Shown here: piece by piece, positions 1 through 7,264 of the stretch | Numbering within the stretch: position 1 is the first letter of the stretch | How the letters are laid out: every line of letters starts with the position of its first letter | Assembly (NCBI GenBank): GCA_934234005.1 | Contig: CAKQHC010000036.1 | Span: 1-13,436, forward strand | Length of the DNA stretch: 13,436 bases | Direction: 5' to 3' | Source of the DNA: an uncultured Methanomassiliicoccales archaeon | Lineage (GTDB): Archaea; Thermoplasmatota; Thermoplasmata; Methanomassiliicoccales; Methanomethylophilaceae | The notes under the pieces: generated by a model | What the model was told of the DNA's origin: nothing | Seen by the model: the letters and a program-made list of their open reading frames with translations, nothing else | The model's database searches: none | Program-made: the position numbers and the translations under genes

Positions 1-1163
1 GCATTGATCAGATTGGCTTCTCCGATAACATTTCTGAGATATCCGATTGCGGCAGAAACCGTCATGAGCTTGTTCTGTTTGGATGCCAAGCCTCCCATGT
101 AAACCACTTCCATCTTCGAAAGCGGCTGGTTTCCGACCATCTGCTGTACGAGCACACCCATTCTGATGGCCAGCGGAACAAATGCTTCGGACTCCGCATC
201 AAGCTTTCCGCGGGGTGCGTTGATTGCATTGGAAATTATTCCGTCTTTGAGGTACATGACGGCATGCTCGGCAACCTCGACTGCCACCCTGAGCTGAGCC
301 TCCACGGTGGATGCTCCGAGGTGGGGCGTGGTAACAAGATTGTCGAGTTCCAACAGTTTCTTCTCGCAGTCGGCGAGAGGCTCGTTGCACCAAACATCGA
401 ATGCCGCACCGGCAATAATCTTCTCCTTGAGGGCAGTGTACAGATCGTCCTCGTTCACTATGCCTCCGCGGGCCACATTGGCGATTCTCGCGTTGGGCTT
501 CATCATCTTGAACTGAGGCAGAGAAATCATGTTTCTGGTTTCGGGCAGAAGAGGTGTGTGGATAGTCATGAAATCCGCGGTGGAAATCACTTCCTCCAAG
601 GTTGTGAGCCTTACTCCGAGGTTGTCGGCCACTTCTTTGGGAAGGAACGGATCGTATCCGATCATCGTCATGTTGAATGCCTTCATACGTTTGGCCACTT
701 CGCCTCCGACACGGCCGACACCGATGATACCGAGGACTTTTCCGTTGAGTTCCACACCTGTAAACTTCGATCTCTTCCACTCGCCTTTGTGCATAGACTC
801 GTGTGCAAACGGAATGTTTCTGGCCATCGCCATGAGCATAGCGCATGAATGCTCTGCGGCGGAGAGAATGTTTGCGGAAGGAGTGTTCATGACGAGTATT
901 CCCTTTTCCGTTGCTGCGGGAATGTCTATGTTGTCTACGCCTACGCCTGCGCGTCCGATGACACGAAGGTTCTTCGCTGCGGCTATAACCTTGGCGGTTA
1001 CCTTGGTTCCCGATCTGATGATCAGGCAGTCGTAATCGCCGATTATGGCACAGAGTTCGTCTTCGCTCAGTCCGGGTTTGAGATCCACGGGGTATCCGGA
1101 ATTCCTGAGAATTGCCAGGCCTTCCTCGTCGAGGGGATCCGAAACCAGAATTTTCGTTGTCAT
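1..1163 (-). CDS. serA: D-3-phosphoglycerate dehydrogenase, C-terminus cut off by window edge
   Basis: This enzyme oxidises 3-phosphoglycerate to 3-phosphohydroxypyruvate with NAD, the first step of phosphoserine and serine synthesis. I see 387 codons. The Rossmann motif GVGRVG lies near residues 148-153. The catalytic trio of the D-2-hydroxyacid dehydrogenase family is present: Arg232 in NVARGG, Glu261 in WCNEPL and His281 in TPHLGAS. After residue ~315 the chain continues into the intervening domain typical of long SerA proteins, and the last visible residues (GEANLIN) match the usual spot before the C-terminal ACT domain, which would lie outside the window. The ATG at 1163 has a GGAGG seven bases upstream (1171-1175). 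That site lies in the end of the class V aminotransferase gene, whose TGA is only two bases before this ATG, so the pair is one translationally linked operon. Identity is very secure; serine feedback control cannot be judged without the ACT domain. Confidence 0.96.
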   Translation of the reverse strand, partial: MTTKILVSDPLDEEGLAILRNSGYPVDLKPGLSEDELCAIIGDYDCLIIRSGTKVTAKVIAAAKNLRVIGRAGVGVDNIDIPAATEKGILVMNTPSANILSAAEHSCAMLMAMARNIPFAHESMHKGEWKRSKFTGVELNGKVLGIIGVGRVGGEVAKRMKAFNMTMIGYDPFLPKEVADNLGVRLTTLEEVISTADFMTIHTPLLPETRNMISLPQFKMMKPNARIANVARGGIVNEDDLYTALKEKIIAGAAFDVWCNEPLADCEKKLLELDNLVTTPHLGASTVEAQLRVAVEVAEHAVMYLKDGIISNAINAPRGKLDAESEAFVPLAIRMGVLVQQMVGNQPLSKMEVVYMGGLASKQNKLMTVSAAIGYLRNVIGEANLIN

Positions 1164-1165
1164 AT

Positions 1166-2230
1166 TCATTCCTCCAGTATTTCGTCCATTGCGGACAGAA
1201 GTCCGGCCATCATATCGGGAGTGGTATCTCCCATGTGACCGATTCTAAATGTTTTCTCTTTAATGTCTCCGTAACCGTTGGAGATTTCGTAGCCTTTGGC
1301 CTTGAGTTTTGTATTGAGTGTGTCAAAGTCTATTCCGCCACGGTTGATAACTCCGAGCGAATTCGACTGATATCCTGCTTCGGGGAACATTCCTCCGGCC
1401 TTTTTGTCTGCCCAGGAACGTACCATGTCGGCCATCTTCTGATGCCTGGCGTATCTGTTGGACATTCCCTCTGACAAAGCCTTGTCGAGCTGATAGTCCA
1501 ATCCGTACATGAGGGACACGGGCGGAGTGGTAAGCGCATAATTGACATCACTCTGTTTCTTGATTTTGAGCAGATCGGTGTAGAATCCTCTGTTTGGAAC
1601 GGTCTTCGCCTTTTCCAGAAGCCTTTCGGAACAAAGCATCAGAGCTATGCCCGGAGGGAGTGCAAGCGCTTTCTGGGAGCCGAAAATAACTGCATCCGGA
1701 TCCATGTCCTTAATGTGGAGATCCATCGCGTATGCTGAAGTAACCGCATCAACCATTACAAGTGCATCGGGATTCTGGGATCTGACTTCCTTTGCCAAAG
1801 CAACGGAATCGCTGAATACGCCTGTGGACGACTCGTTGCTCACCCAATGGACAAGTTCAATGTCTTTTGTGACTTTGTCCGCAATATGTTCGGGTTTCAT
1901 GGCCTTTCCCCACGGAACCTCGACTTTTTCGACAGTCTTTCCGTTGAGTTCTCCGATTTCGATGGACCTGTTGCCGAAAGAACCGTTGGTGATTCCAAGG
2001 GATTTTTCCCTAACACCGTTCCTAATCGCTCCTTCAAGGAAAACGGATGCGGAACCTGCAACAAGGAACACTTCCATGTCGGTATTCAATGTCTTCTTTA
2101 CCTTCTCAACAATGTTTCCGTGGAGTTCCTTGTACTCCTTACATCTGTGAGTAATCATCGGTTTATCCATCGATTTGGTCGTGTCGTCGGCAACATACAC
2201 CGGACCGACCGTGAAAAGAGTCCTGCTCAA
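1166..2230 (-). CDS. Class V aminotransferase (alanine-glyoxylate/serine-pyruvate type; probable phosphoserine aminotransferase role)
   Basis: PLP enzyme of fold type I, 354 residues from a TTG start. The N-terminus LFTVGPVYV and the PMITHR segment are the family signature; Asp161 (VDAVTS) should bind the pyridine nitrogen and Lys187 in GSQKAL should form the Schiff base; RIGHMG is near residue 329. The TTG at 2230 is chosen because it keeps the conserved TVGP segment, has GAGGG five bases upstream (2236-2240), and lies about 55 bases after a TATA box. The first in-frame ATG (residue 21) would cut the fold, and extending upstream would run through the promoter and the preceding gene. Known biology: in Methanococcales a broad-specificity class V aspartate aminotransferase makes phosphoserine from phosphohydroxypyruvate. 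Co-transcription with serA suggests the same job here; alanine-glyoxylate or serine-pyruvate transamination remains possible. Confidence 0.9.
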   Translation of the reverse strand: MSRTLFTVGPVYVADDTTKSMDKPMITHRCKEYKELHGNIVEKVKKTLNTDMEVFLVAGSASVFLEGAIRNGVREKSLGITNGSFGNRSIEIGELNGKTVEKVEVPWGKAMKPEHIADKVTKDIELVHWVSNESSTGVFSDSVALAKEVRSQNPDALVMVDAVTSAYAMDLHIKDMDPDAVIFGSQKALALPPGIALMLCSERLLEKAKTVPNRGFYTDLLKIKKQSDVNYALTTPPVSLMYGLDYQLDKALSEGMSNRYARHQKMADMVRSWADKKAGGMFPEAGYQSNSLGVINRGGIDFDTLNTKLKAKGYEISNGYGDIKEKTFRIGHMGDTTPDMMAGLLSAMDEILEE

Positions 2231-2235
2231 TATAT

Positions 2236-2240
2236 CCCTC
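2236..2240 (-). promoter_or_regulatory. Shine-Dalgarno site deciding the TTG start
   Basis: On the minus strand GAGGG stands five bases before TTG at 2230. No ATG or GTG nearby keeps the conserved N-terminus of the class V aminotransferase, so this site supports the non-ATG start. Confidence 0.7.
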
Positions 2241-2280
2241 TTCGGTCCGCAGACCGATGGCTGGTCTATCTTGGATGTTC

Positions 2281-2290
2281 TATAAAATAT
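2281..2290 (-). promoter_or_regulatory. TATA box of the class V aminotransferase-serA operon
   Basis: The minus strand reads ATATTTTATA here. Transcription should begin roughly 25 bases downstream, near 2258-2262, giving a leader of about 30 bases that includes the GAGGG site. The box directly abuts the GC-rich hairpin at 2292-2313. Confidence 0.6.
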
Positions 2291-2291
2291 G

Positions 2292-2313
2292 CGCGCGCCC
2301 ACACGAGCGCGCG
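2292..2313 (-). terminator. GC-rich hairpin after the class I aminotransferase gene
   Basis: A perfect 7-bp stem (CGCGCGC at 2292-2298 with GCGCGCG at 2307-2313, 8-base loop) starts about 13 bases after the class I aminotransferase stop. On the minus strand it is followed by the T-rich ATATTTTATA, so it could end upstream transcripts. It sits immediately upstream of the next TATA box and could instead, or also, be a promoter element. Confidence 0.4.
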
Positions 2314-2325
2314 TTAATAAGAATA

Positions 2326-3483
2326 TTAGAGTTGGGAAATGACTTTTTTGATTCTGTCCATACCTTCGCGGATCTGGTCTTCGGAGGCTGCATACGAAAT
2401 TCTGATGCATCCTTCCCCTCCGGGTCCGAAAGCGGTACCGGGCGTAACCGCAACATGACCTTCTTTGAGAAGTGTTTCAGCCAACTTTGCGGACGGAATG
2501 TCTCTGTTGTACTTCGGGAATATGTAGAACGCACCCTTGGGAACGTTGCATTCCATGCCGGGTATTTCGCTGACAAGATCTAAAATCAGGTCACGGCGCC
2601 TCTGAAATTCCGCTACCATATCGTATTTGGATTGCTGCGGACCTCTGATGGCTTCCACTGCTGCCTGCTGCACAAAGGACACTGCACACGAAATGGAATG
2701 GGACTGCAGTTTGTTTATAGCCTTGATGTCGTCTGCGGGTGCGATTGCCCATCCCAGCCTCCATCCGGTCATTGCATATGATTTGGAAAGTCCGGACACT
2801 ATGATTGTATTGTCGAACATACCGGGGAACGAAGCCAATGATGTGTGTTTCGCACCGTCGTAAACAATGCTGCTGTATATCTCGTCCGACAGAACTTTGA
2901 CGTTGTGTGCCATTGCGATGTCGGCAATCTGCTTCAGAGATTCTTTGGGAATGACTGCTCCTGTAGGATTTGAAGGCGTGTTTATGACAATCATCTTGGT
3001 CTTGGGAGTTATTGCCGCTTCGATGTCTGCTGGATCGATAATGAATCCGTTTTCGAATTTTGTCGGCACATATACCGGTACGCCTCCGGCAAGACGGATA
3101 CAGGCATCGTATGAAACCCAGGTGGGATCGGCCAATATAACCTCGTCTCCGGGGTCGATGTATGCCAATGCAATCATGAAAATTGCTTGTTTGCATGGCG
3201 TAATCAAAACGTTGGACATGTCGCAGGGCACTCCGTCCTGGTCACGCGTCATATCTGCAACGGCTTTTCTCAGTTCGGGAATACCCAATGACGGCGTATA
3301 ATGCGTGAAACCGTTATGCAGTGAATCGCAACACGCCTCAACCACATTATCCGGTGTGGAAAAATCCGGTTCCCCGAGGGAAAACGAGATGACGTCGATA
3401 CCGTCTGCTTTCATCTGATTGACGAGATTGGAGATTGCAATCGTACCTGATGGAGGAACTGCCTGGAGCCTCTGCGAATACAT
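2326..3483 (-). CDS. Class I/II pyridoxal-phosphate aminotransferase (aspartate/aromatic family)
   Basis: A full-length (385 residues) fold-type I aminotransferase. GEPDF lies at residues 37-41, NTPSNPTG at 168-175 (Asn172 contacts PLP), Asp200 and Tyr203 in SDEIY bind the cofactor, Lys234 in SGLSKSYAMTG is the Schiff-base lysine, and Arg361 in RISYA should hold the substrate carboxylate. The family includes aspartate, aromatic and alanine aminotransferases, and sequence reading alone does not fix the amino donor; aspartate aminotransferase is the usual annotation for archaeal members. The ATG at 3483 starts the conserved N-terminus and lies about 41 bases after a TATA-like box. No clear Shine-Dalgarno site precedes it. 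It is upstream of the class V aminotransferase-serA pair on the same strand, but the 95-base gap holds a hairpin and a new TATA box, so it is probably a separate transcript. Confidence 0.93.
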   Translation of the reverse strand: MYSQRLQAVPPSGTIAISNLVNQMKADGIDVISFSLGEPDFSTPDNVVEACCDSLHNGFTHYTPSLGIPELRKAVADMTRDQDGVPCDMSNVLITPCKQAIFMIALAYIDPGDEVILADPTWVSYDACIRLAGGVPVYVPTKFENGFIIDPADIEAAITPKTKMIVINTPSNPTGAVIPKESLKQIADIAMAHNVKVLSDEIYSSIVYDGAKHTSLASFPGMFDNTIIVSGLSKSYAMTGWRLGWAIAPADDIKAINKLQSHSISCAVSFVQQAAVEAIRGPQQSKYDMVAEFQRRRDLILDLVSEIPGMECNVPKGAFYIFPKYNRDIPSAKLAETLLKEGHVAVTPGTAFGPGGEGCIRISYAASEDQIREGMDRIKKVISQL

Positions 3484-3489
3484 GGAAAT

Positions 3490-3504
3490 ACGCCTTCGGG
3501 GCGT
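3490..3504 (-). repeat. Small inverted repeat at the 5' end of the class I aminotransferase transcript
   Basis: ACGCC and GGCGT form a perfect 5-bp stem around a 5-base loop, seven bases before the ATG at 3483. It overlaps the expected transcription start, so it may be an operator or a very short leader hairpin. Function unknown. Confidence 0.3.
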
Positions 3505-3515
3505 GCATCCGCGGA

Positions 3516-3530
3516 CATTATAATAAATTT
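3516..3530 (-). promoter_or_regulatory. TATA box of the class I aminotransferase gene
   Basis: The minus strand reads AAATTTATTATAATG, a good archaeal TATA region. The expected start of transcription is near 3497-3500, leaving a leader of about 15 bases. Confidence 0.55.
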
Positions 3531-3556
3531 AGCGAGTGAAACAGGAAGTATGGCAC

Positions 3557-3615
3557 AAAAAACGGCCCGTATCTAATACTGTAAGAAGGACAGCGAACCG
3601 AACAGTCCGCCGTCC
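3557..3615 (-). terminator. Terminator region of purP
   Basis: Eight bases after the purP stop the minus strand carries an 11-bp stem (3605-3615 with 3588-3598, two G-U pairs) around the 6-base loop TGTTCG. Some 25 bases further on is a run of six T (3557-3562). The hairpin and T tract are separate, so termination may use the T run mainly, with the hairpin protecting the 3' end. Confidence 0.55.
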
Positions 3616-3623
3616 GAAGATAA

Positions 3624-4697
3624 TCAGGACATAAGTTCTTTCAAATGTCCGGATGCTGCCGCATCCTTGATTTCCATAGCCAACCTGGCACCCGTGCTCA
3701 GACCAGGATAGATAAGATCGGCATACGGCGAACCGGAAATGAAGGGATTTGTTCCGGCTACTATCCTTGTAGATATTTCGAACACTTTGAACTGAAGCTT
3801 ATCGTTGACTACGGTTTCCAAACAGAACGGCCCCCACATTCCTCCGAAAAGTTCATAGGATTTGTTGACGACCTTCTCCGCCATGTCAAAAGCCTTCGGA
3901 AGGAGAGACTCGCGTATCACCACAGGCGTGTTTCCCGTAACTACAAACGACGGGTTGAGTCCGTGTCTGCGGGATTCCTCTATCGATCCGAGTTTATACA
4001 TCTCGTCGATGTTGGATTCGTCCCTGCGGTCTATCGACAGGAGTTCCAATGTGCCTCCCTGTTCGCACTTATAACCGTCTTTCTTTAACGGATCGTAGAA
4101 GAAGTGCATGTAATACCTAGTTCCGAGACAATATTCCTGGATTGTATACGGTTGGCTCGTGTCAATCGACATTTTGAAATCGGGATAATCGCGTGCTATG
4201 AAATAACCGCTTCCGCCTTTTGCACCGTGGTATTTCACCATCACGGGTTCGTTAATCTCCCTGGCATCCGTAATCAGACGCGGCATCGGCACACCGGCAG
4301 ACGTTATCCACTGTCTCTGTTTGTCCCTGTCAGATTCCCAATTGAGGACTGCGCGGTTTCCGTAAGAGGGTACGGCGTAATCCGAGAAACGGCGGGCGCC
4401 CATATACTCGACAAACGATCCGTGCGGAATAAGAATTACGTTCTGATCAAGCAATTCCTCTCTGCGTTCCTCCATCTCGTCGAAATCCGCATATTTTATG
4501 ATATTATCGGGTTTGGCTAACGGAAATGCATCGTAGTACTTGGTGCTGTGAGAAATGGTGAGACCCAACGTCTTGAATCCCATCTTCCTTGCACCATGGA
4601 AAATCTGAAGCGAGGAATGCGAGCATAACGTGGCTATTGTCAAATCTTTGAGATCATAGCCTTCGAGAATCTCATCGATCTTGCTCTTGGGAACCAT
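3624..4697 (-). CDS. purP: Formate-dependent FAICAR synthetase (PurP), ATP-grasp enzyme of purine synthesis
   Basis: PurP makes 5-formaminoimidazole-4-carboxamide ribonucleotide from AICAR, formate and ATP, the archaeal substitute for the folate-dependent PurH transformylase. The 357-residue length matches the family (about 360). Visible landmarks are the N-terminal segment TLCSHSSLQIFHGARKMGF (residues 23-41), the ATP-grasp loop KYHGAKGGSGY (155-165), the segment SIEESRRHGLNPSFVVTGN (238-256), and the metal-binding region FEISTRIVAGTNPF (306-319). The ATG at 4697 fits the family N-terminus and lies about 24 bases after a TATA box, so the message is probably leaderless. It stands as a single gene on the minus strand, divergent from rpa, with its own terminator. 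PurP paralogues exist in some archaea; the N-terminal match favours the true PurP. Confidence 0.93.
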   Translation of the reverse strand: MVPKSKIDEILEGYDLKDLTIATLCSHSSLQIFHGARKMGFKTLGLTISHSTKYYDAFPLAKPDNIIKYADFDEMEERREELLDQNVILIPHGSFVEYMGARRFSDYAVPSYGNRAVLNWESDRDKQRQWITSAGVPMPRLITDAREINEPVMVKYHGAKGGSGYFIARDYPDFKMSIDTSQPYTIQEYCLGTRYYMHFFYDPLKKDGYKCEQGGTLELLSIDRRDESNIDEMYKLGSIEESRRHGLNPSFVVTGNTPVVIRESLLPKAFDMAEKVVNKSYELFGGMWGPFCLETVVNDKLQFKVFEISTRIVAGTNPFISGSPYADLIYPGLSTGARLAMEIKDAAASGHLKELMS

Positions 4698-4713
4698 ATA
4701 TTCTGATTGATTT

Positions 4714-4726
4714 TTATGATATAAAT
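4714..4726 (-). promoter_or_regulatory. TATA box of purP
   Basis: The minus strand reads TTTATATCAT about 24 bases before the purP ATG, so transcription should start at or next to the start codon. Immediately upstream is the tandem hexamer GTTGGT-GTTGGT (4727-4738, plus-strand reading), in the place of a BRE or operator. Confidence 0.6.
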
Positions 4727-4910
4727 GTTGGTGTTGGTACTACTGTATTCGACAGCGTTCCGCGGGAGTTCATACAACATGCGGCGAAAAAAATCGATTG
4801 CACTACCGGCAACACGCTGGGTATGAACTTATCTTCAAAATATCGAATGACGGGATCGCAGATTTCTGTTTATGGTCTGTATTTTCACTTTCGGAGAACC
4901 CCTACCTAAG

Positions 4911-4919
4911 TTAAAATAC
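4911..4919 (+). promoter_or_regulatory. TATA box of the rpa operon
   Basis: TTAAAATAC lies 48 bases before the rpa ATG; transcription should start near 4938-4942, giving a leader of about 27 bases. The same TTAAATAC-type box is found before the GPN GTPase gene and the partial gene at 13370. Confidence 0.5.
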
Positions 4920-4966
4920 AAACATTTGAATGGGGAACAATAGGTCAGAAACGGCCGGTCGATTAC

Positions 4967-6286
4967 ATGAATATGGATGAAATACAACCCGTTAAAGACG
5001 AAATCAAAAGGGTATTGGGAGACAAAATCGACGATGCCACTCTCGAAAATGAACTTCACAAATACCTTGACGAATACCACATCAGTCTGGATGCGGCCAA
5101 GAGAGGCATCATACGCAAATACGGGGACACAAACACGTCCTCGCTCGTATCGGGTCTGGCCATAACAAAGAAAATCAACGAACTTACCGGCAATGAGACC
5201 AGTGTTGACGTTGTCGCAAAAGTTCTGTCCGTTACCAACAAGGACATCAAAGTAAAAAATATTCAAAAAACGATTGTCGAAGGATATATCGGTGACGAAA
5301 CCGGTACAACCAAATTCACAATCTGGGAACCGGGACAGATTTTATTGGAAAAGGGTTCCGTATACACATTCAAAGGATTGTACGCAAAAACATGGAACGA
5401 CAGAATATCCGTCAATCTTGGAAACCGCGGAAGCGTAGTTCCCATGCAGGGCGTCGAAATTAACGTGCCCGAAAGAGAATTTGCCCCGTCCACCGAGTGC
5501 AAAATATGCGATATCAGGGACGGAATGGGCAGCGTTACTGTTACGGGACGCATCCTGTCCGCAGAAACACGTGACGTAATGGTCAAAGGCGAATCTAAAA
5601 CCGTGTACTCCGGAATACTCGCGGATTCGACCGGAAAAATCCAATACTCGGCATGGAGCGACCATGATCTGCACGAAGGCGATACCGTCAACATCAAAGA
5701 CGCATACATACGTGCATGGAAAGGAATTCCTCAGCTCAATATCAGCGACAGGAGTACAGTAACCAAAACCGACGAGAAAATAGATGTGTCCGCAAACACG
5801 GACAACAAAAAGACAGTCGCAGAGATTGAAAAAATCGGAGGCGGACTGGACATTACCGTGGAAGGACTTGTCGTGGATGTCAAAACCGGAAGCGGACTCA
5901 TCAAAAGATGCCCCCAGTGCAGGAGAACCCTGACAAACGGAGTATGTACAACGCACGGTGCCGTTGCTGCCGTCAATGACCTCAGACTGAAAGTTGTCAT
6001 AGATGACGGAACGGGAGCGATCGGAGCCGTATTCAACAAGGACGATACGGAGAAACTCACAGGCATATCGATGGCTGCCGCCGAAAATCTTGCCGAAGTT
6101 CAGGGCGAGGGAGCAGTCATGATTGAACTTACTTCCAAAATACTCATGAAAAGAGTGTCTGTAAACGGTAACGCTATGAGCGATGATTTCGGCCCGAGCA
6201 TTATTGTAAAACAGGTTAGTGAAACAAAAATCGATGTGGTAAAGGAAGCAAACAACATCCTCTCCGAAATCGAGAAGGTGATCTGA
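4967..6286 (+). CDS. rpa: Replication protein A, single-stranded DNA-binding protein with three OB folds and a zinc finger
   Basis: RPA coats single-stranded DNA in replication, repair and recombination. The 439-residue protein has an N-terminal helical region (1-70) and three OB-fold stretches: about 75-160 (DVVAKVLSVTNKD...), 178-265 (CDIRDGMGSVTVTGRIL...) and 290-415. The last contains a zinc-finger motif with Cys315, Cys318, Cys327 and His330, a C-x2-C-x8-C-x2-H pattern typical of euryarchaeal RPA large subunits. The ATG at 4967 follows a TATA box by about 50 bases; a second ATG two codons later is possible. No strong ribosome-binding site is visible. The TGA overlaps the ATG of the next gene (TGATG), indicating coupled translation with the RPA-associated protein. 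Confidence 0.93.
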   Translation: MNMDEIQPVKDEIKRVLGDKIDDATLENELHKYLDEYHISLDAAKRGIIRKYGDTNTSSLVSGLAITKKINELTGNETSVDVVAKVLSVTNKDIKVKNIQKTIVEGYIGDETGTTKFTIWEPGQILLEKGSVYTFKGLYAKTWNDRISVNLGNRGSVVPMQGVEINVPEREFAPSTECKICDIRDGMGSVTVTGRILSAETRDVMVKGESKTVYSGILADSTGKIQYSAWSDHDLHEGDTVNIKDAYIRAWKGIPQLNISDRSTVTKTDEKIDVSANTDNKKTVAEIEKIGGGLDITVEGLVVDVKTGSGLIKRCPQCRRTLTNGVCTTHGAVAAVNDLRLKVVIDDGTGAIGAVFNKDDTEKLTGISMAAAENLAEVQGEGAVMIELTSKILMKRVSVNGNAMSDDFGPSIIVKQVSETKIDVVKEANNILSEIEKVI

Positions 6287-7197
6287 TGGCCATGAGAGAG
6301 ACGTCATGGAGAGTATTCTCCACCGAATTAAACGCATCAACACTAGAAATCAAATCAACAGAAGAAATGACTCCCTCGTATGTCGTATCGCCCCTCGGAG
6401 CGAAAATGAACAGGGCAATCATCGCCGGCGTTCTCACCGAGAAGGAAAATGTCGGAACGGCCGACGATCCCATTTGGAGGGCCAGAGTACAGGACGTTAA
6501 CGGAAGCTTCTTCCTAAGCATAGGAAGATATCAGACGGAGGCAACAGCAGCCATCGTCAATCTGGAAGCTCCATGCTATGTTGCGGCGGTAGGACGCGTA
6601 AGGACATATACCAACAATGACAAAACATATGTCAACTTCCGTCCGGACCATATTGTGGAAATCGATGAAGCCAAACGCAACGAATGGTTATTGGAAACAG
6701 TAAAATCCACATGGACGCGTCTGACCAACACCAAAAAGGCACTGGATCTCGGCAATGCATCGGTCAACGATCTCATTGCAAGAGGAATGAGTCCGTTCGA
6801 TGCCGAGAACCTGGTCTATGCATTGGAAAACTACGAACAAAGGCCTGACAGCACAATGTATCTGAAGACAATACAGAATGCTCTCAGAACCATTCTACCA
6901 GACAAGGACATTGATTTCGGATTTACCGAGGATTTGTCAGACGAACCCGACGCAATGGTCGAGCCCGGCAAGTCGGCACCCGCAGACAACGGATCTCAGA
7001 TAGCCCAGATGGAAGATGTTATTCTGGATCTTCTGGATGAACTGGATGTGGACGGAAAAGGCGCTCCCAGAGAAGAGCTCGAATCGCGTGCCGAAGCAGC
7101 AGGAATAGACAGCATAACGCTTGAAGAAGTGACTATGTCTCTGATGGACAAGGGTCTCGTCTACGAGCCCAACCTCAAATGCCTCAAACGCATCTGA
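6286..7197 (+). CDS. RPA-associated protein (RPA32-like: OB fold plus C-terminal winged helix)
   Basis: This is the partner protein that sits directly after rpa in euryarchaeal genomes. Known members bind RPA and help form the single-strand DNA complex. The 303-residue chain has an OB-fold-like region at about 30-135 (AIIAGVLTEKENVG, ...YVAAVGRVRTYTN), a helical middle, an acidic linker (about 205-235), and a C-terminal winged helix at about 240-303 with the pattern ILDLLDEL...GAPREELE...GLVYEP...LKRI. The same kind of domain is found at the C-terminus of eukaryotic RPA32 and of archaeal MCM, where it docks other proteins. The ATG shares one base with the rpa stop, so the two are made together. 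A strong hairpin terminator follows eight bases after the stop. Confidence 0.88.
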   Translation: MAMRETSWRVFSTELNASTLEIKSTEEMTPSYVVSPLGAKMNRAIIAGVLTEKENVGTADDPIWRARVQDVNGSFFLSIGRYQTEATAAIVNLEAPCYVAAVGRVRTYTNNDKTYVNFRPDHIVEIDEAKRNEWLLETVKSTWTRLTNTKKALDLGNASVNDLIARGMSPFDAENLVYALENYEQRPDSTMYLKTIQNALRTILPDKDIDFGFTEDLSDEPDAMVEPGKSAPADNGSQIAQMEDVILDLLDELDVDGKGAPREELESRAEAAGIDSITLEEVTMSLMDKGLVYEPNLKCLKRI

Positions 7198-7204
7198 AAG
7201 ATAC

Positions 7205-7223
7205 GGGGCCTCGGCCCCTTTTT
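7205..7223 (+). terminator. Terminator of the rpa operon
   Basis: GGGGC and GCCCC pair around CTCG and are followed directly by five T. The hairpin lies between the convergent rpa operon and rbkR; the T run is on the plus strand only. Confidence 0.8.
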
Positions 7224-7264
7224 ATTATTTGCTTACAGAATATTCCCTGAATTGCATCCGGCAA

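Noticed and set aside
264..848. Open frames on both strands within serA
   Set aside because: They are shadows: the minus frame from 1163 encodes an intact SerA with all catalytic residues.
2231..2410. N-terminal extension of the class V aminotransferase up to 2410
   Set aside because: The extra 60 residues run through the TATA box, the GC hairpin and the end of the preceding gene; the TTG start with GAGGG fits the family N-terminus.
5342..6343. 333-codon minus-strand frame opposite rpa
   Set aside because: Antisense to a clear RPA with zinc finger; composition is that of a shadow and no promoter or ribosome-binding site fits.
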